DNA of 64,000 nt from Cryptomeria japonica (GCF_030272615.1 NC_081408.1:60100114-60164113); one strand, 5' to 3'. Positions 11,563-23,389 are shown, counted from the stretch's first letter. Translations and numbers: made by a program. The notes: generated from the letters alone by a model not told the origin.

Positions 11563-12590
11563 CTTAATGAAGGTATGCCAATCATGCGTTTTCATCCCTG
11601 GCCCAAATTCACTCTTCTTTGATATGAGATTGTTTATGTTCGCAGCAAATCCTATGGGAAAATAAATTTTTCGTATGACTTCTTTTATAGAATTGCTTTG
11701 CTGCTCCATTAATAACCAAGGAAGGGAACTTATATTAATCTGATCTCCATTGCTATTTGATTGAATGACATTTTTCATTGCATGATTGGATTCCACAATG
11801 TCACTACAAATTTTGACAATTTTTCCTTTGTCACACCTTCCATCCAATATTTTCCATTATGTCTCTATTATATTCTTTCCAATATGCATTGTATCAAACA
11901 AATGCACAATTTGTCGCTGCTCATAGTAAGGCAACCTACTGAATTGTCTAGGATAACTTTTTAGTCCCTTTGGAAGGTGGTCATCCATGCCTTGATGACC
12001 TTCAGTATCATCAATTACATCATCAGTAAACAGAACACGATAGAAAAATTCAAATTCCAAACATAAACCATTAGATGGAATGACATTATCTTGACAACTA
12101 ATTCTATTATATTCCAACTTCCATAAGTGAGGAGTCATTCTTTGTGGCTTTGACGTAGTCTCTTCTTTCCCATTGAAAATATGTTTTTCAGTATTCCGGT
12201 ACTTATGATTTTTGTGAAGGAAGTGCCTATACTCATCAAACACCTGCTTTCCTAAACTTTTTGAATGACGGGATTTCATCTTTGGACCACAAATTGGACA
12301 TGCAAATTTTCCCTTTGTTTGAAGACCTACAAGGTAATGTATAATTCTATTAAATCTGTTAATTTTTATAATTATAATTATCATGCGCAACTTGAACACT
12401 ATAACGTACCACAAAAATGTGTTAGCCTTGGGGCATCATGTATTGTCCATACAAGCATTGCATGGAATTGAAATTGTCTTTGTCCTATTGGTCTAGAGAT
12501 GTCATACATGGTCACACCATTTCATAACTCCAGCAACTCGTCGATAAGAGGCTCAATATATACATTCATATCTTTAACTTGGTAATTGCC
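11563..12590 (-). pseudogene. TNP2 core, second part (exons at 12410-12590 and 11563-12326)
   Basis: The first exon reads VYIEPLIDELLELWNGV...FHAMLVWTIHDAPR, matching the family's ELWxGV and WTIxDxP blocks. It splices to GLQTKGKFACPICG, the hallmark CPxCG motif of TNP2, and continues through LPKGLKSYPRQFSRLPYYE and HLFDTMHIGKNI. A TAA after IIET replaces an expected Leu codon. The frame continues as WKILDGRCDKGK and ends at a donor just below 11563. Seen directly; family assignment is from known conserved blocks. Confidence 0.85.
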
Positions 12591-12683
12591 TAGTGGAATG
12601 AACAAAAACATTACATAATTATTATGACTATTTTACTGCAATATTTATAATTAAATGTAGATGACTATTAAATGATAAAATAC

Positions 12684-13240
12684 CTGGAACAATCATTGCC
12701 AACATTATGTGCTCCCTCTTTACTGACATCCATGGAGGAATATTATTGTTGATAACAAAAATAGGTCACACCGAGTAAACAGATCTCAACTCTCCAAATG
12801 GATTGACATCGTCTGCTGCCAATGAAAGCTTGAGATTACGAGGTTCTTCTTTAAAGTGTGGCCACTTTTCCTCTATGTCCATAAATGTTGAACCATCCGT
12901 AGGCATTCGAATAATGTCATCTTGAATTTTATTGCGTGCATGGTAATCCATAAATTGTGCCAAGCTAGTGCACCTGAATAATTGTTGCATATGTGGAATA
13001 ATGGGAATATAATGAAGAACCTTGCGAGGCACCTTTTTTGTTATTTGATCTATTTGATATCTACTGATATGACATTCAGGGCATTATGTTCCAACTTCAT
13101 GTTGTTTATGATATATAATATGATCATTGGGACAAGCATCTATTTTTTGATACTCCATTCCAATATCTTTCATAATGGCAAATATTTCTCGGTATGAGCG
13201 AATTAGAATATTTGATGGTGGTAAGAAAAACTCACCTATC
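12684..13240 (-). pseudogene. TNP2 core (Transposase_21), first part with zinc motif
   Basis: The segment reads PPSNILIRSYREIF, ACPNDHIIY, then a stop and CPECHISRYQ, then PRKVLHYIPIIPHMQQLF, PRNLKLSLAADDVNPFGE and finally VINNNIPPWMS. These match the order of conserved blocks in plant TNP2 proteins, including the paired-Cys motif CPEC and the NPFG block followed by the PPW block. Stops fall just before CPEC (probably Lys originally) and after SVYSV, where TGA stands for an expected Trp. The exon ends at a CAG-gt junction at 12684. Confidence 0.85.
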
Positions 13241-13389
13241 AATCAACAGCAAAAAAAAAAGTTTCAGGTGTTAATATAAAGAATATTAATGGTACATGAT
13301 TCACCATTTATTAACTGTAATGACATGTATGACACACCTTAACATATGTGAGATTGTTATGTTGGATAAACCATTCATAACCTTCAAGT

Positions 13390-13704
13390 TCACCAACAAC
13401 AATACAACAGAGAGAAGAGTTGTTTGGGAGCCTTTGTAAAGGGGCTCATATGCCTTCTCAAGAAGAGGTAAGTCATGACATCAAAGTCATCCTGATCATC
13501 ATGATCAGTTGTGCCAGTACTAAATGTGTCATGGATCAATGTATTTGTACCATCATCTTCAATTGTGTTTTCTGGTGCATGATCGTCATCTTCCATGGGA
13601 TCATTATCTTCAGCTTCGATATTCACACCTCCATGTTCCTCCACTTCGAAAACCATATTCTTTGGGTTGTGTTGGTCCATATCATGTGCCCTGGGGTGCT
13701 CGGC
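13390..13704 (-). pseudogene. Exon 2 of TNP2: acidic linker, frameshifted
   Basis: After acceptor tatatag the frame reads AEHPRAHD and then a long Asp/Glu-rich linker (EAEDNDPMEDDDH, EDDG, DHDDQDD), as is usual between the N-terminal domain and the TNP2 core. Near 13450 the reading frame changes. The next conserved block (AYEPLYKGS followed by NLKVMNGLS, equivalent to the family's PLYxG...LKxxNGWSD) is in another frame, so a one-base indel lies between them. Confidence 0.75.
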
Positions 13705-13806
13705 CTATATAAAAATGATCAACATAAATAAACCATGATCATGATCTCATTATCAAGTGATTTCTTATGTATATAAATTGTTAAAACGATATAATGAACA
13801 ACTTAC

Positions 13807-14010
13807 CAGTGGATGATAATCATGTCCCCCTTCAATGTGACCATGTTGCCTATAATGTTTCTTAGCTCTTTTGATTAGAAGTCTTCTAGTATTTAAGCCC
13901 TTACAAATTTTGTAGGGACAATAACATTTCCCATCACCTTTTCTTTTCAAGTTAGACCATAATCTAGCAATTGTCTCCTTATTTTGTTCTTCGCTGATAT
14001 TATCTGACAT
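13807..14010 (-). pseudogene. Exon 1 of TNP2: Transposase-associated domain
   Basis: The exon encodes about 68 residues beginning MSDNISEEQ. It includes the C-x4-C pair in KCYCPYKICKG followed by an H/Y-rich stretch ending GGHDYHPL, the pattern of the small Transposase-associated domain at the N-terminus of plant TNP2 proteins. It ends CTG with donor gtaagt on the minus strand. This piece is open throughout and is the best-preserved part of the gene. Confidence 0.8.
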
Positions 14011-17000
14011 GGTCTTTCTTCACAGGCAAAAAAATCAGGCTAAGGAAACTTCAATGTAAAAGCTTCACAAAAATTGCAAATCGAACCAGAACCATTTAAC
14101 TCTTCTTTTTCATCTTAAAACATTGAACTTAATAGAGAACGTATTTAATGTAGCTGATTGTGTGAATTTCTGAGCATTGTGCCTGCAAATTCTTACTAAA
14201 AGTTTGCCTGATGTAGACTTTTTGAGAGATAGTTTCGAGTATTCTAAGCCTTGGTTCTTGTATTTTCACTGGTGATAAGTTGGAAACTTTATGGCAGACC
14301 TGTAGCCAATCGATCTACTTTTGACAAGTTATACACCAAGCAAACAAGCATCTAGAACTAGCATTGTTTGTAGGTCACCCCTACCCTATGCCATGGGTAT
14401 ATGACTACCCAGAACTCCAATTTAAACATCAATCCTGGAAATGATCGATATATGACTACCCAGAACTCTAGTTTAAGCATTAAGTTACATCATTATTGAC
14501 CTTACTTTGGGATGCTATGTATGAGATTGGAACCTTTTGTAAGGTGTGATCAATGTGCTATCATAAATGCAAAGCCAAAACCATTTTGATGAGATCATGA
14601 TCCCACTAATACTATTTTGCCTTGTTAATTTTGCACCCACAAAAATGATACAACCAAATATAATATGCCATCAATGCCCATATACCAACAATGCTCAAGA
14701 TGAGCCACTTAGAGGTAGAGTTTAACCACTTTCCATATCTAACCTCATTTTCCCTATAGGTAACTGATTAGGTTCATTTTAGAGTCTTATTTCCAAATAT
14801 GTACCTCTATGTTAGCTTTTTGCTTTATTATTTGCCTATTTATGCTTAATCTTGTCAATTTTGCATAATTTTACTTAGTTCTTGCATCTTCAATGAAATT
14901 ATATCTAATCATATCCAATCACATCAAAATGGAACAATTAATCATATTGTTGGTCTCTCCTAGAGGAATTAAATTGAACCAAATTGACTATTCCCCAATA
15001 AAATGTTTTGAAATGGTGAATGTATAAGTTTGTAGTTTACTTTCCTAAACTAGGACCCCATTTCGTCAACATTTCACTATGAAAGCATAAATATTTTTTC
15101 TTGTAGAGAACATCTTACAGATTATGCTTCAATGTATAATACATATTTATAATCAATCATTCGACTTCACATGGATAAAAGAATTCACGTATTCTAAATC
15201 ATGATCTGATGATGTGAACAACTCATATGCAACTATATGGCATGCAAAGCATTTATTTTAACATACACTTATTCATCCACATTGCAGGGATAACAATACA
15301 AGGCTCACATATTGGTCTAAGAGGATGCCATGGTCTCACAATGTAACCAAGAACCATATGAAATGATGGTCTTGAATCCACACACAACTAGGGAGGATCC
15401 ATATGATTATGTATGACTTCCCCCTTGTTTGTTTAATGGGATTACCCTCCAAGACATAGCCATCAATAATCAATAAGATTGTACAAGTGGATCGTAGCTA
15501 CCCATACAACAAACATTGACCCCTATCCTCAAATTTTCCCAATGTTTGATTCCTTATATACACTCATCCAAGGTTATCTATGTCGATCTTGGTGAGGAAT
15601 CACATCACAACAAAGAAGGCAACATTTAAAAATAGCAAGAGTTTCACTAAACTACCAAAGATCATAAATATTGAAAGAAAGAAAAAATAGTACCAATAAT
15701 AAGTCAAATAAATGTGTTCAATTCCAATAGCAAATCAAACATAGCCACAATAACTACACAATAGAGAAAACTCACAATAGTGATTAAACTAATTCAAACA
15801 AGATAAAATAAAATTGTTGGCCCATGCAACAAAGATGAGAGATCATCAATAATTGAAGGAAACTTCACAATCCTTAAAAGTGCACATTACATAACTATAC
15901 GACTAGAAATTATGGCTAAATAGAGTGAAGATTCATCATGACTCCAATAATAGTCCCTCATGTGTGCATTTGTGGCATGAACACAAAAACTCCCACATGG
16001 CATGGCCATGTACCTAATGGAGAAGACATGCCTAGGCTACATGCCCAAAAAACATGACTATAATAATAGTCCCTCATGCATGCATTTGTGGCTTGCACAC
16101 TACAAATCCTAACATATCATGGCAATACACCTCATAGAGAAGACACACCTACGGCCACATTGCACATATAAACGTGCCTCACAAAGAAGACATGCATAGG
16201 GCACATGCCACATAGCAATGTGTCTTATGCAAAAATGTGCATGCATGTCACACACCAAAGCTATATGTATACATCATGAGGCACATTCATATGTTATCAA
16301 ACACAACCCATTGTATCTAACATGAGTTCCTCTCTACATGTGTGCAAATCTTCCAACACTAATCGCCACTAAGAAGGAATAATATAAAATGCATCTTCAA
16401 ATATTTGTGTGTGTGTGTGGAATTGTGTCTTTGAATGCAAATCACTACCATCAACAACATGTAACCATCACCTACACTATATCAAAACATAAGTATGGTG
16501 TGACATCATATCTATTTGCATAATGTCAAAACACATGCAAACATGAAAATCATCATAGCATGACAAAAATCAATCTCCACATGTTGGAACAAAGATATAA
16601 ATAAGATAATAGGGTAAGAGGAAACCCGTACCAAGAACCATATACCAACTATCGGCAATGCCATCAAGATAAATGTAGGATAGGATACAACTATGAGCCA
16701 TCCAATGGTCCATTCTATGAGGAGAACTAGGGGATACTATCTTTGAAAGGTGTGGTCAATAGAGATAATCCCTACTAATGCCACAATATGTCACCATAGC
16801 TTCTTGAGTTTTCCATTCTTCTACTTAACACCACATTTATTGAGTTCCTCAACAGCGAGGTTGGTTCTCAATAGGATGCACAAACATGTAAACACACAAG
16901 CATGGTTTCATCATACTTGTACAACAATACAAATTCATTTTTCTAGTTAATTACTTAGTGTAAAAATAAATCCATTACATAACATAGGGCAATAATCACC

Positions 17001-17320
17001 ATAAGTTTTCAAATAAACTGCCCAAACATCAATTGGAGTTACCCTTTCTAAGGTACAAACATAATTTATTTATAACTTCAAAATTAAAATAATCACAATA
17101 CATCAAAATAAGTTCAATAGTGCATGGAAATAGACAACATGGTCCATTAAACCCATAAATTACCCTAATTGGATATGCTAATAAAATGGTGTCTCAAATA
17201 ATAGAGATTATTTTGGACCTGTAATAGAGATCTGGACTATGTTTCATCATACACAAGCATGGTTTCATCATACTTGTATCCAAATACACCATCCATAGAT
17301 AGGTACTCAGTACCACAATC
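14011..17320. other. Unassigned; includes a degenerate tandem duplication near 15.95-16.2 kb
   Basis: This would be the 5' flank or promoter side of the TNP2 gene. I see no supported gene. Two related units with TAGTCCCTCATG...TGCATTTGTGGC start at 15951 and 16067 (116-base spacing) and are followed by further weak GAGAAGACAYRCCTA copies near 16137 and 16183. A short TG run lies near 16407-16419. Confidence 0.5.
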
Positions 17321-17329
17321 TCATGGGTA

Positions 17330-17905
17330 CCCTTTTAGCTGAATTTACCCTATATTTAGGTGAATCTACCCTTGTATCATTCCTTGATCTAGTATGTCAT
17401 TCCACCAATCAATAATTTTTCCATATTCTTGGGAGAATACACTATCCCTTAGGTGAATATGCCATTACCTTAAATGAATCCTCCTTTTCATTATCCTAAG
17501 TCCTCTTTTTGTTAAGTCTTATTCCTTCATCTTTAGGAAAATCCACCTATCCTTATGTGAATCTACTTTCTCTTAGGTGAATCTATTTCACATAAATCAT
17601 TTATTTTATCCATCTTTCTTATGCAAATGGTGAATTTTTCCTATCCTTAGATGACTACACTCCCATTTAGGTGAATCTATCTAGTTTTAGTCTCCTTCCA
17701 TTATTTTGTCCAAATTTGTATCCTCTAGTTTACATGAATCTACTTGTTCTTAGGAAAATCAACCCTATCATTATAAGGAAAATTCACCTTGTCATCATCC
17801 TTAATCATCTACCTTTCAAGTGTATAGTCCATCCATCCTTGGGAGAATCTAACATATTATTGGGAAAATCCACTCCCTCTTAGGTGAATCCACCTTTTCC
17901 ACCTT
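17330..17905. repeat. Degenerate minisatellite, unit like CTTAGGTGAATCTACC
   Basis: At least ten variants of (C)TTAGGTGAATCTACC or (C)TTAGGAAAATCCACC recur at irregular spacing of about 25-60 bases, separated by pyrimidine-rich spacers (CCTTTTC, CATCCTT). The frame at 17671-17883 is just this repeat read through and is not a gene. Function unknown. Confidence 0.6.
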
Positions 17906-18751
17906 CTCATTAATCTATTATTTGTTCTAAGAAGGACAAAAAAGTGGATAGAAAACAATAGAGGAGATAGAACTCAAACAAGTACTAAGGAATTACATTA
18001 GTGACATGTCACAAATGTGAGTTATACATGTTCCAAATTGATTGATTCTCATGAAGGAACTAAGTTATCTACAATAAATAGCCACCGAAGAAACCCATTT
18101 GCTTTAGGTAAACTATCTTCTTAGTAGTAGCTTAATTCTTGAGACACTTGATTTAGATATGATCTTGTAAATGGTGTTAAAAAGAGTAATTAGTCACCAA
18201 CCAACCACACTCTTCATTTGTATATTTAAGAATTAGTTTGGTCAAACCTTGATTGTAACAAGCATAACCAAATCCTCCATGATAAAGTTAACAACAAATA
18301 TATTATTGCATAACCAAATCTTTGTGGTGGGTGTGTTCAACAAATATATTATTGTGTGAATTGCTTTTGTCCAAAATGTAGGAACTTGATCTACATATCC
18401 ATGAAGGCATGATTAGGTCTCTATACAACACTGTTTTGTTGATGCATATATGTAGTGGTTAGTTGTTTTCTTTTAGTTGTGGATAAACCATTTTGAGTGA
18501 ATTTCTCATTTACTTGTGCATTTTGCATTTACAGAACAATTGGATGACCATTCAACAAGGGGTTTAAACTCTTTGAACTTCACAAATGCTTGAGCTTTTC
18601 TTGTCAAGCAATGTACCCACATCTTAAAGACATCAAATTATGAAAGATGATAGTCCCAAATCTGCAAATGACTGTCACAACATAGTGAATAAGGGAAATC
18701 CATAGATACATTAATGAGTAGCCCTAGGTCAATACAAAGGGAAATACAGTC

Positions 18752-19181
18752 ATGTTTATCTCAATGAAATACAATCATGTTTATCTCAATGCAACGTTTG
18801 CCAGCATCCTCCCTGCGTGTGCCAAAATAGGAGCTTTTGAACAAGGTATGGACATCCATCAAAGCATAATCGAGAGAGCATTGGAATACAGGTCGGTTCT
18901 TGTCCAACAAGATTCAAGATGTAGGGCCCCCACTAATAAGAAAACCCATAGTGGGTATGGGAGGAAGTCGGGTCTTATGTGGTTCAATGCAATCCCCATT
19001 CCATTCGTTTGAGTTACTTCATTAATGTCTTCCAAATTCTCAGAGTAGTTTTTTTAATCCAATAACAAAAATCGCAAAATGGGGTAGCATACACACGGCA
19101 TGTGAACTGTATGATGGAATACCTCAAAGAGATGTCATTTCATGGAATTTTAAGATCACAGGAATGTACAAAATGGATTAA
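18752..19181 (+). pseudogene. PPR (pentatricopeptide repeat) gene fragment
   Basis: A frame from 18752 reads NATFASILPACAKIGAFEQGMDIHQSIIER, the highly conserved block of plant PLS-class PPR proteins (xTFxSVLxACAxxGxLxxGxxIHxxIIExG). After a scrambled stretch, a second block from 19074 reads AKWGSIHTACELYDGIPQRDVISWNFKI, the AKCGSIxxARxLFDxMPxRDVVSWNxMI block. About one repeat is lost between them, and a TAA ends the frame at 19179-19181. Organellar RNA-processing proteins of this class have hundreds of residues, so this is a short broken relic, possibly carried by a transposon. Confidence 0.8.
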
Positions 19182-19202
19182 TTCAAAAAAAACCTTACCT
19201 TT

Positions 19203-19424
19203 CTTGTGCAGAGATCGCTCTGGTAGGGGAGGGGGGGTAGGGAGGCAAGACGGTCGCCGCTTGTGCTTTCAAAATGAAAATGCGTTGTGTTTTTTTTTTT
19301 AATAAAATGCCCGAGGTCGTCGGAATTCCAACGAAAACGGGCATTTTTTTTTTTTAAATCAAATTTTCACATAATGCTCCTTGTCCGTCAGAAACCTCCG
19401 TCGAAATTTAACTCCAAATGTATT
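19203..19424 (-). repeat. CACTA-type terminal region (inferred)
   Basis: Read on the minus strand from 19424 the sequence begins CACTAATACATTTGGAG, then TTTCGACGGAGGTTTCTGACGG, then a GGAATTCC-centred imperfect palindrome (near 19320). CACTA at the very end with repeated GACGG-type units is typical of plant CACTA termini. A perfect 10-base inverted repeat, AAAATGCCCG (19304-19313) and CGGGCATTTT (19338-19347), lies inside. It could be the 5' end of the element whose genes lie at 5-14 kb (same orientation), or a separate small element. The partner end was not found. Confidence 0.5.
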
Positions 19425-22280
19425 AGTGTATGTAACCATATGGCAAGTCTCTAAACACGTATATAGTTTAGAATATGTGAATAAAGATGTTATTTCATAA
19501 ATCTAGCATTATTTTATAGTCTCTAAGAATACCAGTTTCTTTGTAAAATAGTATTCATAACAATTTATCGAGATATCTTGCAAGTCAAGACCTAACATTT
19601 GAAGTCTTTGAATAATTGAATTGTGTTCTAAAGTTTGATTTTTTTAAGATAGGTAAAGTCTATTATGATTTTTATCTAAGTTGATAATGACTAACACATA
19701 CATCAACACTTCTATTCATCATTTATAATACTTGCATTTAAAATGTAAGTACTAAGTCAAATCCACCAAAGAAGTTAAGAAAAAAATATCAACATCATCT
19801 ACCAAAAATATAGTAGAATTATCTAAACTAACTTATGACATAGTAAAATATCTAAACAATAAAATGCTAATATATTTATTTGATATCTACTATAAATTTA
19901 TTGAATAAAATTAAAAGTTATAATTATATTTAAAGAATTTTGAAAGTCACTTCTTTATAAAAAAAAATTGAGAATAAATTAACATAGCTAATACATGTGT
20001 ATCCAAATATACAAGGGGAAAGTATAGTCACCAAAATTCTCTAGTCCACATGTTTGGTAGATTTGTGTATCCTGAGTAATATAAAGCCTTTTGAAGTTTG
20101 TTTGAGGTTAGGTATTGATTTAACCAAATTACAAAGAATAATAATGTAACATGGTATTTAAATAATATTCCCATGTAACTAAATCATGTGTTTAGTGCAC
20201 TTTTTCTATAGTTCACAAGTCTGGGGTTTATTTCTTAGCAATGATCTATGTATTTTGTCTATATTTAATAAGTCTAAGGTTTATTTCCTAGATGGATTAG
20301 TCCATATATCTAAATGGTTAGTTTGCAATAGATTTTTCACACGTGTGGTTTTCTTAGAGATGTTAGATAAACTAATCAAAATTTATAGGGTCAAAATTTA
20401 TAGTGTCTCAAATGAATCATTTAATTATTAAATATAACATTCTAAAATAATTATTATATATTAAAATTTGGTTACTTGTTTATTCCCTAGAGAGATATTA
20501 TGATTACAAATAGTAAATCATGGTGATGAAGAGGGATCAATCAATGAATAATGATATAATCATGCCTAAAGACAATAAGGTTATCTATCTTATATAGGTA
20601 AAGCGTGAAGTTTTCAAAATAAATTCAAAAGAAAAAATTATTATTTCAAATAGAATCAATAAAAAATTACTAATCCTTTAGGTTAATCATACATCAGTTA
20701 TGATGTGAGTAAACATGGTCATAACCAATCCATGGTAGCATTTTACTAACATGCCATGAAACCTCAACCAAAGACTAAAATTCATACATCAAAAACTAAT
20801 ATGTCAAATCTACAATCCATATGAAGAGAAGCATCCATCATCAAGTGATGAATCCAACATCACTGCCATAAGCTCCTTCTAAGTCATGTTACTAAAATCT
20901 CCAAGCATTGTGATAACCATCTCCTAAGTAAAGACCCTTCATGGCCCCAATACATTCGGAGAACTCAACACCATAAGCTCTCAAAGGGTAAATTATTCAA
21001 ATGATGATCTCCAAACCAAGAGGACATAAGGATCCAATCTAAAGTTACCAAACCATTACTACTAATAGCTCCCATTGAAATGTGTAACCAAGCTATCATG
21101 ACATAGTGATTAACCATTATGCTACAAGTCCCCATATTTGACTATTCAAGCACTCAAACCAACACCAATATTTTCATATGAATGCACAAATGACTACATA
21201 CAAGGCCACCTAACTGAATTTGCAACAACATTAAACCATTCTTGTGTATATAGACAATCCACATCTAAGTCATCCTACTACAATATATGAGTTGCACATA
21301 CCCAATCATTACATAACTCATATATTCAAATCTAATGAAACATGCAAACTCATCATCACGTTAAAAGCTTAAAAACTTGAGATCACTAAGAAGATAAGTT
21401 GTAGATTTTAAGACACAAACACCAAATCAATGGCAGATACAATTTTTCACAACCAAGTATCATAGTCTAGGAACCAAAATAAGAACCCAAATGATAAAAC
21501 CTCATAAAATTGAATCAAACCACCACCAAAAAACCACAAACTTGATTATGTTTTCCCATACACAAATGTACCTACATATCCATAACATCACAATTAACAC
21601 CAATGGTGTACCTACACTCAACTATCACCCACACAAGATTTAATGTCTCTAATCATATCCTTTCATCTCTTGAAAATAAAAGACCACCCATGTACCTATC
21701 TCCATCAAAGCCAAGCTTTCAAAGCCCATGTAAATCTACATCAATAAGCACCAAACTAATAATCAACTATACCATCATATAAATCTCATTAAAATAATCA
21801 CTCACTCAAGTTTTAGACTTTTGACTCATTCATATGCAATAAAAAATGTATCCCAAATCTCAAGCACCTATAAGTGATCAAACAAGTATCCAACTCTCTC
21901 TACTCATCAAACAGAGAATATATTAGCACCACTTTGGAATACATTGCACATGCTCTCCAACACCTATTCAAAATTGAAAAATTGATTCCATATTCAAAAT
22001 TTATTAGTGAAAATGCATACTAGAGAAAATCTAGCTTTTTGTCAGCAAAACGTAATAAAAATAGCATTTGGCTACTAAAGTTGCATTCATGGGTAGTGTT
22101 CAGAAAGAAATTTTTTACAATTTTCAAAAGTTAAAAAACAAACATCGTGGGCACAAGTTATCCATGCTTGAATAAAAGTCCTTTAATTTGGCTACTAGGG
22201 TGTTAGGTGAGTGGCCCCTAGATGACATCACGAGAGGTCCGACAATAGCAATAGACTATCGGCAGTGCCTTAGGGGGCAC
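19425..22280. other. Unassigned AT-rich sequence
   Basis: No supported gene. Scattered frames up to about 80 codons show no domain. No terminal repeats or tRNA-like structures were recognised. Confidence 0.5.
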
Positions 22281-22517
22281 ACCTATGGTTATAAAATGGT
22301 TGCCCAATTCCTAGCAAACTCAAATAATTATTAAAACAAAATTAATTTTCACATTTCTAAAGTTCTAAAAAAATAAAATTGAATATTATCGATAGTTTCT
22401 TTAATAAGGGTATTTTATTTTATTTTTATTGGGGGGTCAATATTGTACCCACCAGCAACAAGTACTATCAACATTTGTACTTGTTGATACCTACCGATAA
22501 TTTCTTTTATCATAGGT
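22281..22517. repeat. Possible foldback/MITE-like element
   Basis: Imperfect terminal inverted repeats, ACCTATGGTTATAAAA (22281-22296) and TTTTATCATAGGT (22505-22517), enclose about 240 bases. An internal perfect 10-base inverted repeat, CAACAAGTAC (22456-22465) and GTACTTGTTG (22477-22486), has an 11-base loop. No clear target duplication was found, so the element call is tentative. Confidence 0.35.
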
Positions 22518-22551
22518 ATGGGTAGAGGGGAAGGGAGGGAGGTATGTGGAA

Positions 22552-22611
22552 TCCCCCCCCAAAAAAAATAATAATAATAATAAAATAAAATAATAATAAT
22601 TTCTACATGTT
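22552..22611. repeat. Poly-C / (TAA)n low-complexity tract
   Basis: A run of C followed by A-runs and (TAA/TAAAA) units. Simple sequence only. Confidence 0.7.
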
Positions 22612-23082
22612 TTTTCCGCTCGAATATTATATTTTAACATTTATTTGTGACGAATGTCACACCTTTGGCTCAACCAATATGACCATATGACTAGAGTTAA
22701 GGGAAAATTCGTATTTTTTCTAGTGACCAAAATATGTTGAATTTTATGTCAATCTTCATTTTTTGGACCTATTCGATCCAACAATGAGGTTTATTTTGGC
22801 CTAAGAGGACATTTGTGAAATCTTTTATCCAAAACCCTCATAATAAACACTTATAAAAAATCAATTTTCCAAACTTAGATTCAAACCTTAGATCTAAAAC
22901 AACCCACAATTTACAACTCCAAAACTCTAAATCTACAAAATGACAACCTACAAAACATTTGTCCATGACTTAAAATGTCTAAAAAACTTCTAGCATTCAC
23001 ACAGATTCAACTTCGCATAAAATCTACTCATCCAAGGGTTATACCATCGAAGAGATTTGAAACCCCACAATCACAAACATGG

Positions 23083-23110
23083 TTCTAATACCAATTGTGG
23101 GATAATAAAC
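23083..23110 (-). other. Met-tRNA-type primer-binding site relic on the minus strand
   Basis: The minus strand reads CCCACAATTGGTATTAGAACC. TGGTATTAGAACC is a close variant of the TGGTATCAGAGCC initiator-Met PBS used by many plant LTR elements, and the CACA just before it would be an LTR 3' end. It suggests that an older minus-strand LTR ends here, with its LTR to the right. The LTR itself was not delimited, and the other copy is not in the window. Confidence 0.4.
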
Positions 23111-23389
23111 CATGATGGTCAATTTATTTCTTGCATAATCCTCCGAGAGAAAAACATGAATAATTATTTAATGTGGTTAAACACATAAACTAGGATGCAC
23201 TGTAAATAAATAATTATTTAACTACATAATTAATTCAAAACAAACAAAAAAATTAGCAAAATATGGAGGTCCACTCCCATATATTTAGAATCTAGAAAAA
23301 AATAGAACACTCAAGACCAAAATGGGTGTGCAGAGAATAACACACACTTCATTCTCCTATTTTCTATGATAATCTTAAGGAAATATGTT

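Larger units (their letters stand above)
4900..14010 (-). mobile_element. Degenerate CACTA (En/Spm) DNA transposon, coding core
   Basis: Two multi-exon genes on the minus strand together make the usual CACTA gene set: a TNP2-type transposase (9610-14010) followed by a TNP1/Transposase_24-like gene (5158-9160). Subterminal-type repeats lie past the second gene. Both genes are broken by in-frame stops and frameshifts, so the copy cannot supply transposase. Ends are not resolved. A CACTA-terminus-like sequence ends at 19424 and could be the 5' end of this element, which would make it over 14 kb, or it could belong to a separate small element. The SET-domain segment in the second gene is unusual. 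Confidence 0.85.
9610..14010 (-). pseudogene. TNP2-like CACTA transposase, decayed multi-exon gene
   Basis: Transposase that would bind and cut CACTA ends. Domain order on the minus strand is the canonical one: Transposase-associated N-terminus (13807-14010), acidic linker (13390-13704), zinc motif and TNP2 core (11563-13240), DUF4218 (10830-11250), DUF4216 (about 9960-10469) and an acidic tail to the stop at 9610-9612. Exons are bounded by credible GT-AG sites, for example donor gtaagt just below 13807, donor gtacgt at 12404-12409, and an acceptor AG just above 12326. Breaks: frameshifts near 13450 and 10975, and in-frame stops after HEVGT, after SVYSV (Trp expected), after IIET (Leu expected), after SQN and at 9955-9957. 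The start is the ATG at 14010, which opens a typical transposase-associated domain. Not functional. Confidence 0.9.

Noticed and set aside
18448-18460. TGTAGTGG at 18450 as a CACTA right end
   Set aside because: A five-base TAGTG match alone is expected by chance. The stretch lacks the GACGG-type units seen before 19424.
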